NCBI GenBank assembly: GCA_903930515.1
Contig: CAIYYW010000278.1
Location: forward strand, 1-13,350
Reading direction: 5' to 3'
Source of the DNA: an uncultured delta proteobacterium
GTDB taxonomy: Bacteria; RBG-13-61-14; DRUE01
Length of the DNA stretch: 13,350 bases
Shown here: positions 1 to 6,644 of the stretch, piece after piece
Numbering within the stretch: position 1 is the stretch's first letter
Layout: each line of letters starts with the position of its first letter
Program-made: the position numbers and the translations under genes
Notes under the pieces: generated by a model
Databases searched by the model: none
What the model was told of the DNA's origin: nothing
Seen by the model: only the letters and a program-made list of their open reading frames with translations

Positions 1-666
1 CTGGCGGGTAACGATCTCGCCGAGGTTGGGGGAGTTATACATCAGGATCACGCCGATACTGGATAGGCCCATCGCGATCTCGTAGCGGAACATCTGGCTG
101 GCGCCTCTCATCGCTCCCAGGAAGGAGAACTTATTATTGGACCCGAACCCGGCCATCAGAACCCCGTAGGTCATAATCGCGCCGATGGCCAGCACGAACA
201 GGACTCCCACATTCATATCCGCGGCCACGAAACTGACCGGGAAATTGGACAGGTGAAGGATTTCTTTCGGGAAAATGCGGCCGAGAATCGGAATCTGCTG
301 AGCCGGAATGTCCTTCCAATGGATCACCAGCGGCCCGGCAAAGGGCACCACCCCGAAGGCGATAAAGGACACCCCGAGCGAAAGGATCGGGGCCAGGGTG
401 TGCATCCAGCGGTAAGCGCCTTGCGGAATGAAATCTTCCTTGGTCAGGCTCTTCACCGCGTCGGCGATGATATGGAACAGGCCGAATAAACGCCAGTTGC
501 GGATAAACCTGATGTTGGCGCGGTTCGGGCCGATCCGGTCCTGGATCAGGGAAACCTGCTTCCGCTCCGCCCAGGTGAGGAACCCGGCGAGACCGGACAC
601 GGCGCTGAAGGCGACCACCGCCCACAGGCATTGCAGGATCAGCAGGACCAGGGTGTCAAGGGTCAT
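1..666 (-). CDS. nuoH: NADH-quinone oxidoreductase subunit H, N-terminal 222 residues (cut by window edge)
   Basis: Membrane subunit of complex I that forms part of the quinone chamber and links the peripheral arm to the proton-pumping arm. The frame from ATG at 666 stays open to base 1 and gives 222 residues of a protein usually 320-350 long, so the C-terminal third lies outside. Family signatures are visible: AERKQVSLIQDRIGPNR at about 33-49, the DAVKSLTKED loop at 69-78, and the SNNKFSFLGAMRGASQMF stretch at 176-193 followed by YEI. Hydrophobic segments occur at about 5-30, 92-113 and 153-172. The start overlaps the nuoG stop as TAATG, which implies coupled translation. nuoI to nuoN probably follow beyond the edge, but this cannot be seen. 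Assignment is firm from motifs and gene order. Confidence 0.97.
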   Translation of the reverse strand, partial: MTLDTLVLLILQCLWAVVAFSAVSGLAGFLTWAERKQVSLIQDRIGPNRANIRFIRNWRLFGLFHIIADAVKSLTKEDFIPQGAYRWMHTLAPILSLGVSFIAFGVVPFAGPLVIHWKDIPAQQIPILGRIFPKEILHLSNFPVSFVAADMNVGVLFVLAIGAIMTYGVLMAGFGSNNKFSFLGAMRGASQMFRYEIAMGLSSIGVILMYNSPNLGEIVTRQ

Positions 667-2078
667 TATTTGCCCTCCAGCCCCAACTTTATCGCCAATT
701 TTTTTATCATCATCACTCCGGGTTCAGCGTCCCCCTTCAGCTCCAGAGCCGGGAAAAATTTCTGAGCCTTGCCTTCAAAATTAACAAAAGTTCCCTCGGC
801 CTCAGCGTAAGAGGCGATCGGCAAAGCCACCAGCGCGCTCTCCACCAGCTCGGACCGCTTCGGGCTTAACACCGCCATCTTCTTTCCCAGCGCGCCGTTG
901 ATCGGCTCCGAATATAAGCTCTCCAGAACCACCAGCAGATCGGCCTTAACTATACCGTCTCCCGCGGGCCGGTCAATCCCGAGTTGCTTCAGGCCTTGCC
1001 GGTTGGAATCGCGGTCCGCGCGCCTTAACAGGAAATCGTCCCGGGCTTCTTTCCGGAAATTTCCGGCGACCTCTCCGCCCGATGCCCGGATCAGTTTCAA
1101 GAACGCTTCCGCCTCTTCCCGGGTCGCGCTCGCGCTTACGATCCCCAGAATTTTTCCCTGGTGGTCGCCGATCAATTTCGCAACATAGCTGAGTCCGGAT
1201 TCAACGCTGATCTCCTGGAGCCGGCCGTCGTTTTTGGACAATGCCCGGAGCAGACGGTTGTCATTGATGGCCGGGTAGGCGAGCCGTCCCTGGTCGCAGA
1301 TCCAGCTCTGATTCACCTCTTCGTTCTCGCGGGGACAAAGCCGGTAAACAATTCCTTTTTCGTGGTCAATAAAAATATCGCAGCCCCGGGCGCAGAACGG
1401 GCACACCGATGAAGACCTGGTCAGGAGCCAGGTCCGCTTCTTGAACCGGAAGTCTTTTCCGGTCCAGGCGCCTACCGGGCAGATGTCAATCAGGTTCATT
1501 GAGTAGGGATCATCCACCAATTCCCCGGGGAAGGTGGAAATGACGGTCCGGTCGGAGCGTTTGGCGTCGGTGATGCATTCGTTTTTGGCGACCTCTTTCA
1601 TAAACCGGAGGCAGCGGTGGCACATTATGCACCGCTCCTGGTCCAGGACCAGGGTCTGCCCCATCGGGACGCGCTTGCCCTTTTTGGACTTGGAATCCAG
1701 GGGGCTGAGCCGGCTGGGTCTTCCGTCATAATCCATATAAAAATCCTGGAGCGAGCATTCCCCGGCCTTGTCGCAGATCGGGCAATCCACCGGATGGTTC
1801 TTGAGCATAAATTCCAGGACCGACTGTCTAGCCTTCACCACTTCCTCATTCTCGGTCTCAACCACCATCCCCTCCGCGACCGTGGTGGCGCAGGCGATCT
1901 GGAGCTTGGGGGTCTTCTCCACATAAACCAAACACATCCGGCAGGAGCCTTTGATGGTCAGACGCGGATGATAGCAATAATGCGGAATGAAAATCCCGGC
2001 CCCGAGCGCGGCCTGGAGGATGGTTTTTCCAGCCTCGGTCTCTATCTCTCTGCCGTTGATCTTGATCTTGACCGGCAT
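666..2078 (-). CDS. nuoG: NADH-quinone oxidoreductase subunit G, compact form
   Basis: Fe-S subunit of the NADH-oxidising arm of complex I (470 residues). Cluster ligands appear in the expected order: a [2Fe-2S] set C35, C46, C49, C63; the His-Cys3 set H95, C99, C102, C108; a [4Fe-4S] set C150, C153, C156, C200; and the extra N7 set C225, C228, C232, C260 in a CxxCxxxC arrangement. The rest is a molybdopterin-oxidoreductase-like domain with no sign of cofactor binding. It is very short. The conserved C-terminal stretch AEGTFVNFEGKAQKF (427-441) is present, so the end is natural and the loss is internal. E. coli and Thermus NuoG are about 900 and 780 residues. The ATG overlaps the nuoF stop as TAATG. 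Function is firm; the compact architecture is the oddity. Confidence 0.96.
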   Translation of the reverse strand: MPVKIKINGREIETEAGKTILQAALGAGIFIPHYCYHPRLTIKGSCRMCLVYVEKTPKLQIACATTVAEGMVVETENEEVVKARQSVLEFMLKNHPVDCPICDKAGECSLQDFYMDYDGRPSRLSPLDSKSKKGKRVPMGQTLVLDQERCIMCHRCLRFMKEVAKNECITDAKRSDRTVISTFPGELVDDPYSMNLIDICPVGAWTGKDFRFKKRTWLLTRSSSVCPFCARGCDIFIDHEKGIVYRLCPRENEEVNQSWICDQGRLAYPAINDNRLLRALSKNDGRLQEISVESGLSYVAKLIGDHQGKILGIVSASATREEAEAFLKLIRASGGEVAGNFRKEARDDFLLRRADRDSNRQGLKQLGIDRPAGDGIVKADLLVVLESLYSEPINGALGKKMAVLSPKRSELVESALVALPIASYAEAEGTFVNFEGKAQKFFPALELKGDAEPGVMMIKKLAIKLGLEGK

Positions 2079-3370
2079 TATTTAAACTCCACCGGGAACG
2101 GTTTGGCCTGGGGGCAACCTTTATTGCGGATATGCGCCTCAAACTCTTCCCGAAATTTCTTGGGGAAATCTATTATCGGGCAGGCCGCGGCGTCCGCCAG
2201 CGGGCAAATGGTCCTTCCCATCATATTCGCGCCCAGGCTGGAAAGCACATCTATATCGTTGAGTTCGGCCTTGCCCTCGTGAATCCGTTTGGCGATCTGG
2301 GCGGCCCAGGGGGCGCCTTCCCGGCAAGGGGTGCACTGACCGCAGCTTTCGTGCGCGTAAAAATGGGTCAGGATCTCCAGCAGTTTCACCATACAGGTGC
2401 CTTCCCCGATCACCGTCACCGCGCCGCTTCCCAGCATTGATCCCGCCGCGGCCAGAGACTCATAGTCCAGATTCACATTCTGACATTCCTCGGCCCGGAG
2501 CACCGGCGTGGAGCTTCCGCCCGGGATCACCGCCTTGAGCTTGATCCCGGCGATCATTCCTCCGGCAACCTCGTTGATGAAATTCATCAGCGGATATCCG
2601 AGCGGGAGTTCATACACCCCGGGCTTGTTGATATGGCCGCTGACGCTGAACAATTTGGTGCCCGGACTTTTCTCCGTCCCGAATTTGCGGTAGGCCGGAA
2701 TCCCTTCGCGGATGATGAACGGCACGCTGGCGATGGTCTCTACATTGTTCACCGTGGTCGGCTGGTCAAACACGCCCTTCTGGGGAGGGAACGGAGGCCG
2801 GATCCGGGGATTGCCCCGTTTCCCTTCTAAGCTCTCGATCAAAGAGGTTTCCTCGCCGCAGATATACGCGCCGGCCCCGCGATGTACCCAGACCTGTAAA
2901 TTAAAATCCTTGCCGAAAATCTTCCCGCCTAAAAAGCCCTTTTGATTCGCCTCCTGGATCGCCTTCTCCAGAATCTTCGCCGGCTCTTCAAACTCTCCCC
3001 GGATGTAAATGTAGGAGTTGTTGGCTTGCATCGCCCAGCAGGCGATGATGATCCCTTCAATCAGCATATGCGGATCAAACCGCATTATATCCCGGTCCTT
3101 GAAAGTGCCCGGCTCTCCCTCGTCCGCGTTCACGCACAAATACCGGGGCCGATTATCCTTGGGCATAAAGGTCCATTTCCGGCCAGCCGGAAATCCGGCG
3201 CCGCCTCTTCCGCGCAGGCCCGCGTCCAAAACCTCCTGCGAAACCTTGGCCGGCTCCATCCCCAGGGCCTTGCGAGCCGCCTCATATCCGCCGCTTGCCA
3301 GATATGTCTCAATGCCGGCGGAATTAGGCTTCCCCCAATTCGCGCTCAATATTTTCGGAAATTCATTCAT
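2078..3370 (-). CDS. nuoF: NADH-quinone oxidoreductase subunit F (NADH/FMN-binding)
   Basis: This subunit takes hydride from NADH onto FMN and passes electrons to its [4Fe-4S] cluster N3. It has 430 residues, the normal family length. The glycine-rich NADH/FMN motif GRGGAGF is at 54-60. A second nucleotide-binding region includes WVHRGAGAYICGEETSLIES. Cluster N3 ligands are C343, C346, C349 (SCGQCTPCREG) and C389 (TICPLAD). The ATG at 3370 is supported by GGTGA six bases upstream. It sits between nuoE and nuoG, as in the E. coli operon. Unlike most junctions here, a 100-base repeat-rich spacer separates it from nuoE. Confidence 0.97.
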   Translation of the reverse strand: MNEFPKILSANWGKPNSAGIETYLASGGYEAARKALGMEPAKVSQEVLDAGLRGRGGAGFPAGRKWTFMPKDNRPRYLCVNADEGEPGTFKDRDIMRFDPHMLIEGIIIACWAMQANNSYIYIRGEFEEPAKILEKAIQEANQKGFLGGKIFGKDFNLQVWVHRGAGAYICGEETSLIESLEGKRGNPRIRPPFPPQKGVFDQPTTVNNVETIASVPFIIREGIPAYRKFGTEKSPGTKLFSVSGHINKPGVYELPLGYPLMNFINEVAGGMIAGIKLKAVIPGGSSTPVLRAEECQNVNLDYESLAAAGSMLGSGAVTVIGEGTCMVKLLEILTHFYAHESCGQCTPCREGAPWAAQIAKRIHEGKAELNDIDVLSSLGANMMGRTICPLADAAACPIIDFPKKFREEFEAHIRNKGCPQAKPFPVEFK

Positions 3371-3376
3371 AATTTT

Positions 3377-3381
3377 TCACC
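3377..3381 (-). promoter_or_regulatory. Ribosome binding site of nuoF, inside a repeat element
   Basis: On the minus strand GGTGA lies six bases before the nuoF ATG and matches part of the anti-Shine-Dalgarno complement. It overlaps the end of the nonamer repeat described at 3378-3404, so the repeat appears to provide the binding site. Confidence 0.5.
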
Positions 3382-3404
3382 GAAAAGGCGCAAAGAACGC
3401 AAAG
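3378..3404 (-). repeat. Nonamer-periodic CGCAAAG element in the nuoE-nuoF spacer
   Basis: Three 9-base units can be aligned on the plus strand: CACCGAAAA, GGCGCAAAG and AACGCAAAG. On the minus strand this reads as CTTTGCGTT, CTTTGCGCC, TTTTCGGTG running into the nuoF ribosome binding site. From memory, very similar CTTTGCG-type sequences are scattered between genes of many uncultured bacteria; I could not check this. It has no coding role. Confidence 0.5.
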
Positions 3405-3434
3405 CAAAAAGGAATTCTTGTTTCCAGTTTTTCT

Positions 3435-3462
3435 TTCATAATTCATCATTCATAACTCATAA
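3435..3462. repeat. Four tandem degenerate heptamers (TTCATAA type)
   Basis: The plus strand reads TTCATAA, TTCATCA, TTCATAA, CTCATAA in exact 7-base register, in the spacer between nuoE and nuoF and just downstream of the nuoE stop. It is low-complexity tandem repeat DNA with no clear protein or terminator function. Confidence 0.65.
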
Positions 3463-3470
3463 TTTTTCGC

Positions 3471-3944
3471 TTATTTCAGCCCCGCCAAAATCTGGTCCAC
3501 CTTGACCTTGGTCAAGTTGCCATAATATTGGTCGTTGATCTGCATCATCGGCGCTTCTCCGCAGGCGCCCAAACATTCAACTTTGACCAGCGTAAATTTA
3601 TTGTCCGGGGTAGTCTCGCCTTCTTTGATCCCGAGCTTCTGGGAGAGGTAGTCAAGGAGTCCATCTCCTCCCATCATTGCGCAAGCGATATTTCGGCAGA
3701 CCTGGATGAAATACTTTCCCACCGGCTTTTTGTTGAACATGGTGTAAAAGGTGGCCACGCCGTAAATCCGGGCTTTGGGCAACTCCATCAGTTGGGACAG
3801 ATAGGAGATCACCTCGTCGCTGATCCAGCCGAACTCCCGCTGGGCCAAAAAAAGCGCGGGCAAAAGCGCGGCCTGCCGGCTCGGATACCGGCTCAGCATC
3901 CGGTCCAATTCTTTCTTCGCGCTCTCTTTAAATTCTATCGTCAT
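3471..3944 (-). CDS. nuoE: NADH-quinone oxidoreductase subunit E ([2Fe-2S] subunit)
   Basis: Thioredoxin-fold [2Fe-2S] protein (cluster N1a) that pairs with NuoF in the NADH dehydrogenase module. The protein has 157 residues, the normal length. Family features are YGVATFYTMF at 61-70 and the four ligands C83 and C88 (VCRNIAC) and C124 and C128 (CLGAC). The N-terminal helical part with LPALFLAQREFGWIS is typical. The ATG at 3944 is the first good start; a weak AAGGA lies about 12 bases upstream. It is separated by spacers from nuoD (62 bases) and nuoF (100 bases), both carrying repeat-like sequence. Confidence 0.97.
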   Translation of the reverse strand: MTIEFKESAKKELDRMLSRYPSRQAALLPALFLAQREFGWISDEVISYLSQLMELPKARIYGVATFYTMFNKKPVGKYFIQVCRNIACAMMGGDGLLDYLSQKLGIKEGETTPDNKFTLVKVECLGACGEAPMMQINDQYYGNLTKVKVDQILAGLK

Positions 3945-3980
3945 CTATCTCTTTTCCTTACTGTGCGGGGGACATTCCAA

Positions 3981-3999
3981 GGCGACCCGCCGGGTCGCC
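3981..3999. repeat. Palindromic GGCGACCC hairpin in the nuoD-nuoE spacer
   Basis: Perfect 8-base inverted repeat, GGCGACCC and GGGTCGCC, around a GCC loop. It lies 7 bases downstream of the nuoD stop and about 37 bases before the nuoE start. No T-run follows on the minus strand, so it is not a canonical terminator. It resembles REP-type palindromes that spread between genes, and may also modulate the nuoD/nuoE mRNA. The REP idea is inference. Confidence 0.6.
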
Positions 4000-4006
4000 C
4001 GTACAC

Positions 4007-5212
4007 TCATCTGTCCATCTCCCCGCCGATCATATTCACCGACCCGAAAATCGGAATAATATCCGCGAGCATATATCCCTTTAAGATTTCCGGAAGCGCG
4101 GCCACGATCGGGAAGCAGGGGGGGTGCACCCGGCATTTCCAGGGCTGGTTCCCGCCCTTGCTGACGAGATAAAACCCCAATTCCCCGTTCGGGGCTTCCA
4201 CATAAGAATAAACCTCCCCGGCCGGGACATAAATATCTTCAAAGATAAGTTTGAGATGATTGATCACGCCCTCAATGCTGTTATAAACTTCCTGCTTTTC
4301 CGGGAGCTTCAGGCAGGGATCGTCAATCATCACCGGGCCCTTGGGAATTTTCCCCAGGGCCTGCTCAATGATCCTCATACTCTGCTCCATCTCCAGCACC
4401 CGCACATAATACCGGTCGTAACTATCTCCGTTCACTCCGAGCGGGATTTCAAAATCCAGATCCTGATAGTAGAGGTAGGGATGGGCCTTGCGCGCGTCGT
4501 AATTGAACCCGGTGGAACGGAGGAAGGGGCCGGTGATGCCGTAGGCCAGCGCGTTTTCCCGGCTGATCACCCCGATTTTCACGGTCCGCTCCAGGAAGAT
4601 CCGGTTTTTGTCAAATAGTCCACGAACATCTTTTAACACCTTGCGGCTGTTCTTGATCGCCTCGCGAGTCTGATCCTCAAAGCCCTCCGGGGCGTCCCAA
4701 CGCGCTCCGCCCACCCTGGTCCAGGAATAGGTGACTCTTGCGCCGCATAGGTTTTCCAGGATTTCATAAAAATATTCCCTGAGCTTGACCAAATAGAGGA
4801 ACCCGGTGAACCCTCCCACTTCCATGGTCATCGCCGCTAAACAGGTGGCGTGGTCGGTGATCCGGCTGATCTCGGAAAAGATCAGCCTCAGCCATTGCGC
4901 CCGCTCCGGGATTTTCTGATCAATGCCCAAAAGCTTTTCCACCGCCATTGAGTAGCAGACATTATTAATAATGGCGGAAACATAATTGAGACGGTCGGTA
5001 TAGGCTACATTCTGGTTCCAGCGATGCGCTTCGCACTCTTTTTCAAAACCGCGGTGCAAATATCCCGGGTCTATATCCACCTCAATAATGGTCTCGCCGT
5101 CCAGGACCAGGTTCATCATCAGGGTGCCGTGGGTGGCCGGATGGCTGGGGCCCATCATCATCGTCATATAACGGGTATGGAGGTCTTTGGTGTCGTCGCT
5201 GAGCTTGATCAT
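4007..5212 (-). CDS. nuoD: NADH-quinone oxidoreductase subunit D (49-kDa, quinone-site subunit)
   Basis: Peripheral-arm subunit that lines the quinone-reduction site together with NuoB. It has 401 residues, normal for a stand-alone NuoD. The quinone-contacting elements are present: GPSHPATHGTL at 21-31 with H28, and YTDRLNYVSA at 71-80 with Y77; these correspond to Thermus H38 and Y87 by motif alignment. DPGYLHRGFEK is at 48-58. The C-terminus SVNMIGGEMDR is the conserved family ending. The ATG overlaps the nuoC stop as ATGA, so translation is probably coupled. NuoC and NuoD are separate proteins here, not fused as in E. coli. Confidence 0.97.
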   Translation of the reverse strand: MIKLSDDTKDLHTRYMTMMMGPSHPATHGTLMMNLVLDGETIIEVDIDPGYLHRGFEKECEAHRWNQNVAYTDRLNYVSAIINNVCYSMAVEKLLGIDQKIPERAQWLRLIFSEISRITDHATCLAAMTMEVGGFTGFLYLVKLREYFYEILENLCGARVTYSWTRVGGARWDAPEGFEDQTREAIKNSRKVLKDVRGLFDKNRIFLERTVKIGVISRENALAYGITGPFLRSTGFNYDARKAHPYLYYQDLDFEIPLGVNGDSYDRYYVRVLEMEQSMRIIEQALGKIPKGPVMIDDPCLKLPEKQEVYNSIEGVINHLKLIFEDIYVPAGEVYSYVEAPNGELGFYLVSKGGNQPWKCRVHPPCFPIVAALPEILKGYMLADIIPIFGSVNMIGGEMDR

Positions 5213-5694
5213 CTGGTCTCCGGCTTGAGCAAGGGGAGACGCGGCTGGCGCTTCTTGTGAGGATAGTCTTTCCGAAGCGGGTATCCCTCAAATTCCGGAT
5301 ACAGGAGCAGGGGCCTGAGATCGGGATGGCCCTTGAACTTGATCCCGTAAAATTCCCGGCACTCCCGCTCGTACCAGTTGGCTCCTTTCCAGACCGAAAC
5401 CGCGGAATCCACCACCGGGTCTTCTTCCGCGATTCGGACCTTGATCCGGACCCGGTATCCTCGGCTGAACGATTTCAAATGATATACCACTTCAAAGCGC
5501 GGGGTTTCCGGAAGATGATCCACGCCGCATAAATCCATCAGCATCTCGAACCCGCACTCTTCTTTCAGGAATTTCAGGACCGCAAGAAGCGATTCCTTTT
5601 TGACCAGGGCGGTCTCGTTTCCGAAGCGGTTATGGGTTTCCAAAACCGCCTCCCCGAACCGGCCTTTCAACTGATCCAAAACCGCCTGGCTCAT
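5209..5694 (-). CDS. nuoC: NADH-quinone oxidoreductase subunit C (30-kDa)
   Basis: Peripheral-arm subunit of complex I without cofactors, which binds NuoD. It has 161 residues. The family signature at the C-terminal half is clear: ANWYERECREFYGIKFKGHP, then LRPLLLYPEFEGYPLRKDYP. The start (ATG at 5694) overlaps the nuoB stop as ATGA, and its own stop overlaps the nuoD start the same way. The N-terminus is less conserved, as usual. Confidence 0.96.
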   Translation of the reverse strand: MSQAVLDQLKGRFGEAVLETHNRFGNETALVKKESLLAVLKFLKEECGFEMLMDLCGVDHLPETPRFEVVYHLKSFSRGYRVRIKVRIAEEDPVVDSAVSVWKGANWYERECREFYGIKFKGHPDLRPLLLYPEFEGYPLRKDYPHKKRQPRLPLLKPETR

Positions 5695-6170
5695 TTCTGC
5701 TCCAGCACCCGATATTTCTGAACCTGGTCCTGGATCTTGAGGAAAGCGTCCAGAACCATTTCCGGACGGGGAGGGCAGCCCGGGATGTAAATATCCACCG
5801 GGATGATCTTGTCAATCCCCTGGAGCACGGCGTAGTTGTCGTAAAACCCGCCGGTGCTGGCGCAGGCTCCGAAGCTGACCACCCATTTCGGCTCGGTCAT
5901 CTGCTCGTAAACCTTGCGCAGGACCGGAGCCACCTTATGGTTGATCGTGCCCACCACCAGCAGCAAATCCGCCTGCCGCGGAGTGAACCGGGTGAACTCG
6001 GCCCCGAACCTGGCGATGTCATAATGCGCGCACATCGTGCTCATATATTCCATCCCGCAGCAGGCCGTGATAAAGGGATATTGGAACAGCGAATACTTCC
6101 TCGCCCAGTTGATGAAAAATTCAACCTTGCTGGTGATATAACCTTCGCCGAACGCAGCTTCTAGTCCCAC
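5691..6170 (-). CDS. nuoB: NADH-quinone oxidoreductase subunit B (N2 cluster subunit), GTG start
   Basis: Carries [4Fe-4S] cluster N2, the last electron carrier before quinone. Starting at GTG (6170-6168) gives 159 residues beginning MGLEAAFGEGYITSKVEFF, which matches how NuoB proteins usually begin. A longer in-frame start at 6302 would lie wholly inside nuoA and adds unrelated sequence, so it was rejected. N2 ligands are the tandem pair C37-C38 (ACCGMEYM), C103 (SFGACAS) and C132 (IPGCPPRPE). The start overlaps the nuoA stop by 10 bases and the stop overlaps nuoC as ATGA. Confidence 0.96.
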   Translation of the reverse strand: MGLEAAFGEGYITSKVEFFINWARKYSLFQYPFITACCGMEYMSTMCAHYDIARFGAEFTRFTPRQADLLLVVGTINHKVAPVLRKVYEQMTEPKWVVSFGACASTGGFYDNYAVLQGIDKIIPVDIYIPGCPPRPEMVLDAFLKIQDQVQKYRVLEQK

Positions 6171-6538
6171 TCCAGCCCTCCCTTGGCCCAGGCGTAATAA
6201 AGCGCCGCGGCCAACACCACCAGGAACGCCCCCATCTCCAGGGTCCCATACAGGAAATTCCAGCCGCCCCCGCTGGACAGTTGGCGGAAGACCACGGCCC
6301 AAGGGAAAAAGAAGATCGCCTCAATATCAAACACCACGAAAATCACCGCCACCACATAGAACCGAATTGAGAACCGGGTCTTGGGATTGCCGCTGCTTGG
6401 GTTGCCGCACTCAAACGGCTCCGACTTGCTCTTGCTGATCTTCCTCGGTCCCAGATACCGCGCGCACAAGGTGAAAAAAATCGCCAGGCCGAAGCTGAAC
6501 ACCGCGATCAACGCTATCGGTAGATACTGGTAAAGCAT
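6161..6538 (-). CDS. nuoA: NADH-quinone oxidoreductase subunit A
   Basis: Small membrane subunit of complex I next to NuoH. It has 125 residues with three hydrophobic segments at about 5-25, 59-84 and 96-116. Conserved motifs are EPFECG at 40-45, in the loop near the quinone site, and VFDIEAIFFFPWAV at 69-82 with D71 and E73. First nuo gene of the operon. The ATG at 6538 has only a loose AAGGA about 12 bases upstream. A 106-base AT-rich gap separates it from atpE. Confidence 0.97.
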   Translation of the reverse strand: MLYQYLPIALIAVFSFGLAIFFTLCARYLGPRKISKSKSEPFECGNPSSGNPKTRFSIRFYVVAVIFVVFDIEAIFFFPWAVVFRQLSSGGGWNFLYGTLEMGAFLVVLAAALYYAWAKGGLEWD

Positions 6539-6587
6539 CTTTTGGCTATTTCCTTTTTGGGCGCATAATTTAAAAATGCTTAAAAAA

Positions 6588-6622
6588 CTTGATTCAAGAA
6601 TATAAAATACTCTTGCCTCAAG
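6588..6622. promoter_or_regulatory. Two CTTGnnTCAAG-type dyads between atpE and nuoA
   Basis: CTTGATTCAAG at 6588-6598 is a perfect palindrome around one base, and CTTGCCTCAAG at 6612-6622 shares its arms. They are 24 bases apart and sit on either side of a putative -10 box. A further inverted repeat with one mismatch spans 6595-6615 (CAAGAATAT, AAA, ATACTCTTG). Such paired sites could bind a dimeric regulator. No regulator is identified, so this is only a candidate operator. Confidence 0.3.
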
Positions 6623-6626
6623 CCAA
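6599..6626 (-). promoter_or_regulatory. Possible internal promoter for the nuo genes
   Basis: On the minus strand TTGGCT (6621-6626) and TATATT (6599-6604) are separated by 16 bases, in an AT-rich gap upstream of nuoA. The -35 is weak (3 of 6 consensus bases). It would allow nuo expression independent of the upstream F0 genes. Confidence 0.3.
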
Positions 6627-6628
6627 GT

Positions 6629-6642
6629 CCCGCCCGGGCGGG
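6629..6642 (-). promoter_or_regulatory. GC-rich hairpin just after the atpE stop
   Basis: CCCGCCCGGGCGGG is a perfect 14-base palindrome two bases beyond the atpE stop codon. No T-run follows, so it is not a standard terminator. A hairpin here could protect the 3' end of an atpE-containing mRNA or attenuate read-through into nuo, which would suit the high copy number of the c subunit. The function is inference. Confidence 0.45.
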
Positions 6643-6644
6643 GG

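Noticed and set aside
134-631. Minus-strand open frame of 165 codons
   Set aside because: It lies in another frame of nuoH, whose own frame gives clear conserved motifs; the alternative is arginine/glycine/proline-rich with no family match.
1617-2282. Plus-strand open frame of 221 codons
   Set aside because: Antisense to the firmly identified nuoG and nuoF; long antisense frames are expected in GC-rich codons.
3371-3470. CRISPR-like repeats between nuoE and nuoF
   Set aside because: Units are 7 and 9 bases, directly adjacent, with no spacers; no cas genes in the window.
3528-4172. Plus-strand open frame of 214 codons
   Set aside because: Antisense to nuoE and nuoD and spans the palindrome; no recognisable domain.
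6171-6302. Longer N-terminus for NuoB
   Set aside because: It would sit entirely inside nuoA and adds low-complexity sequence; GTG 6170 gives the usual MGLE start.
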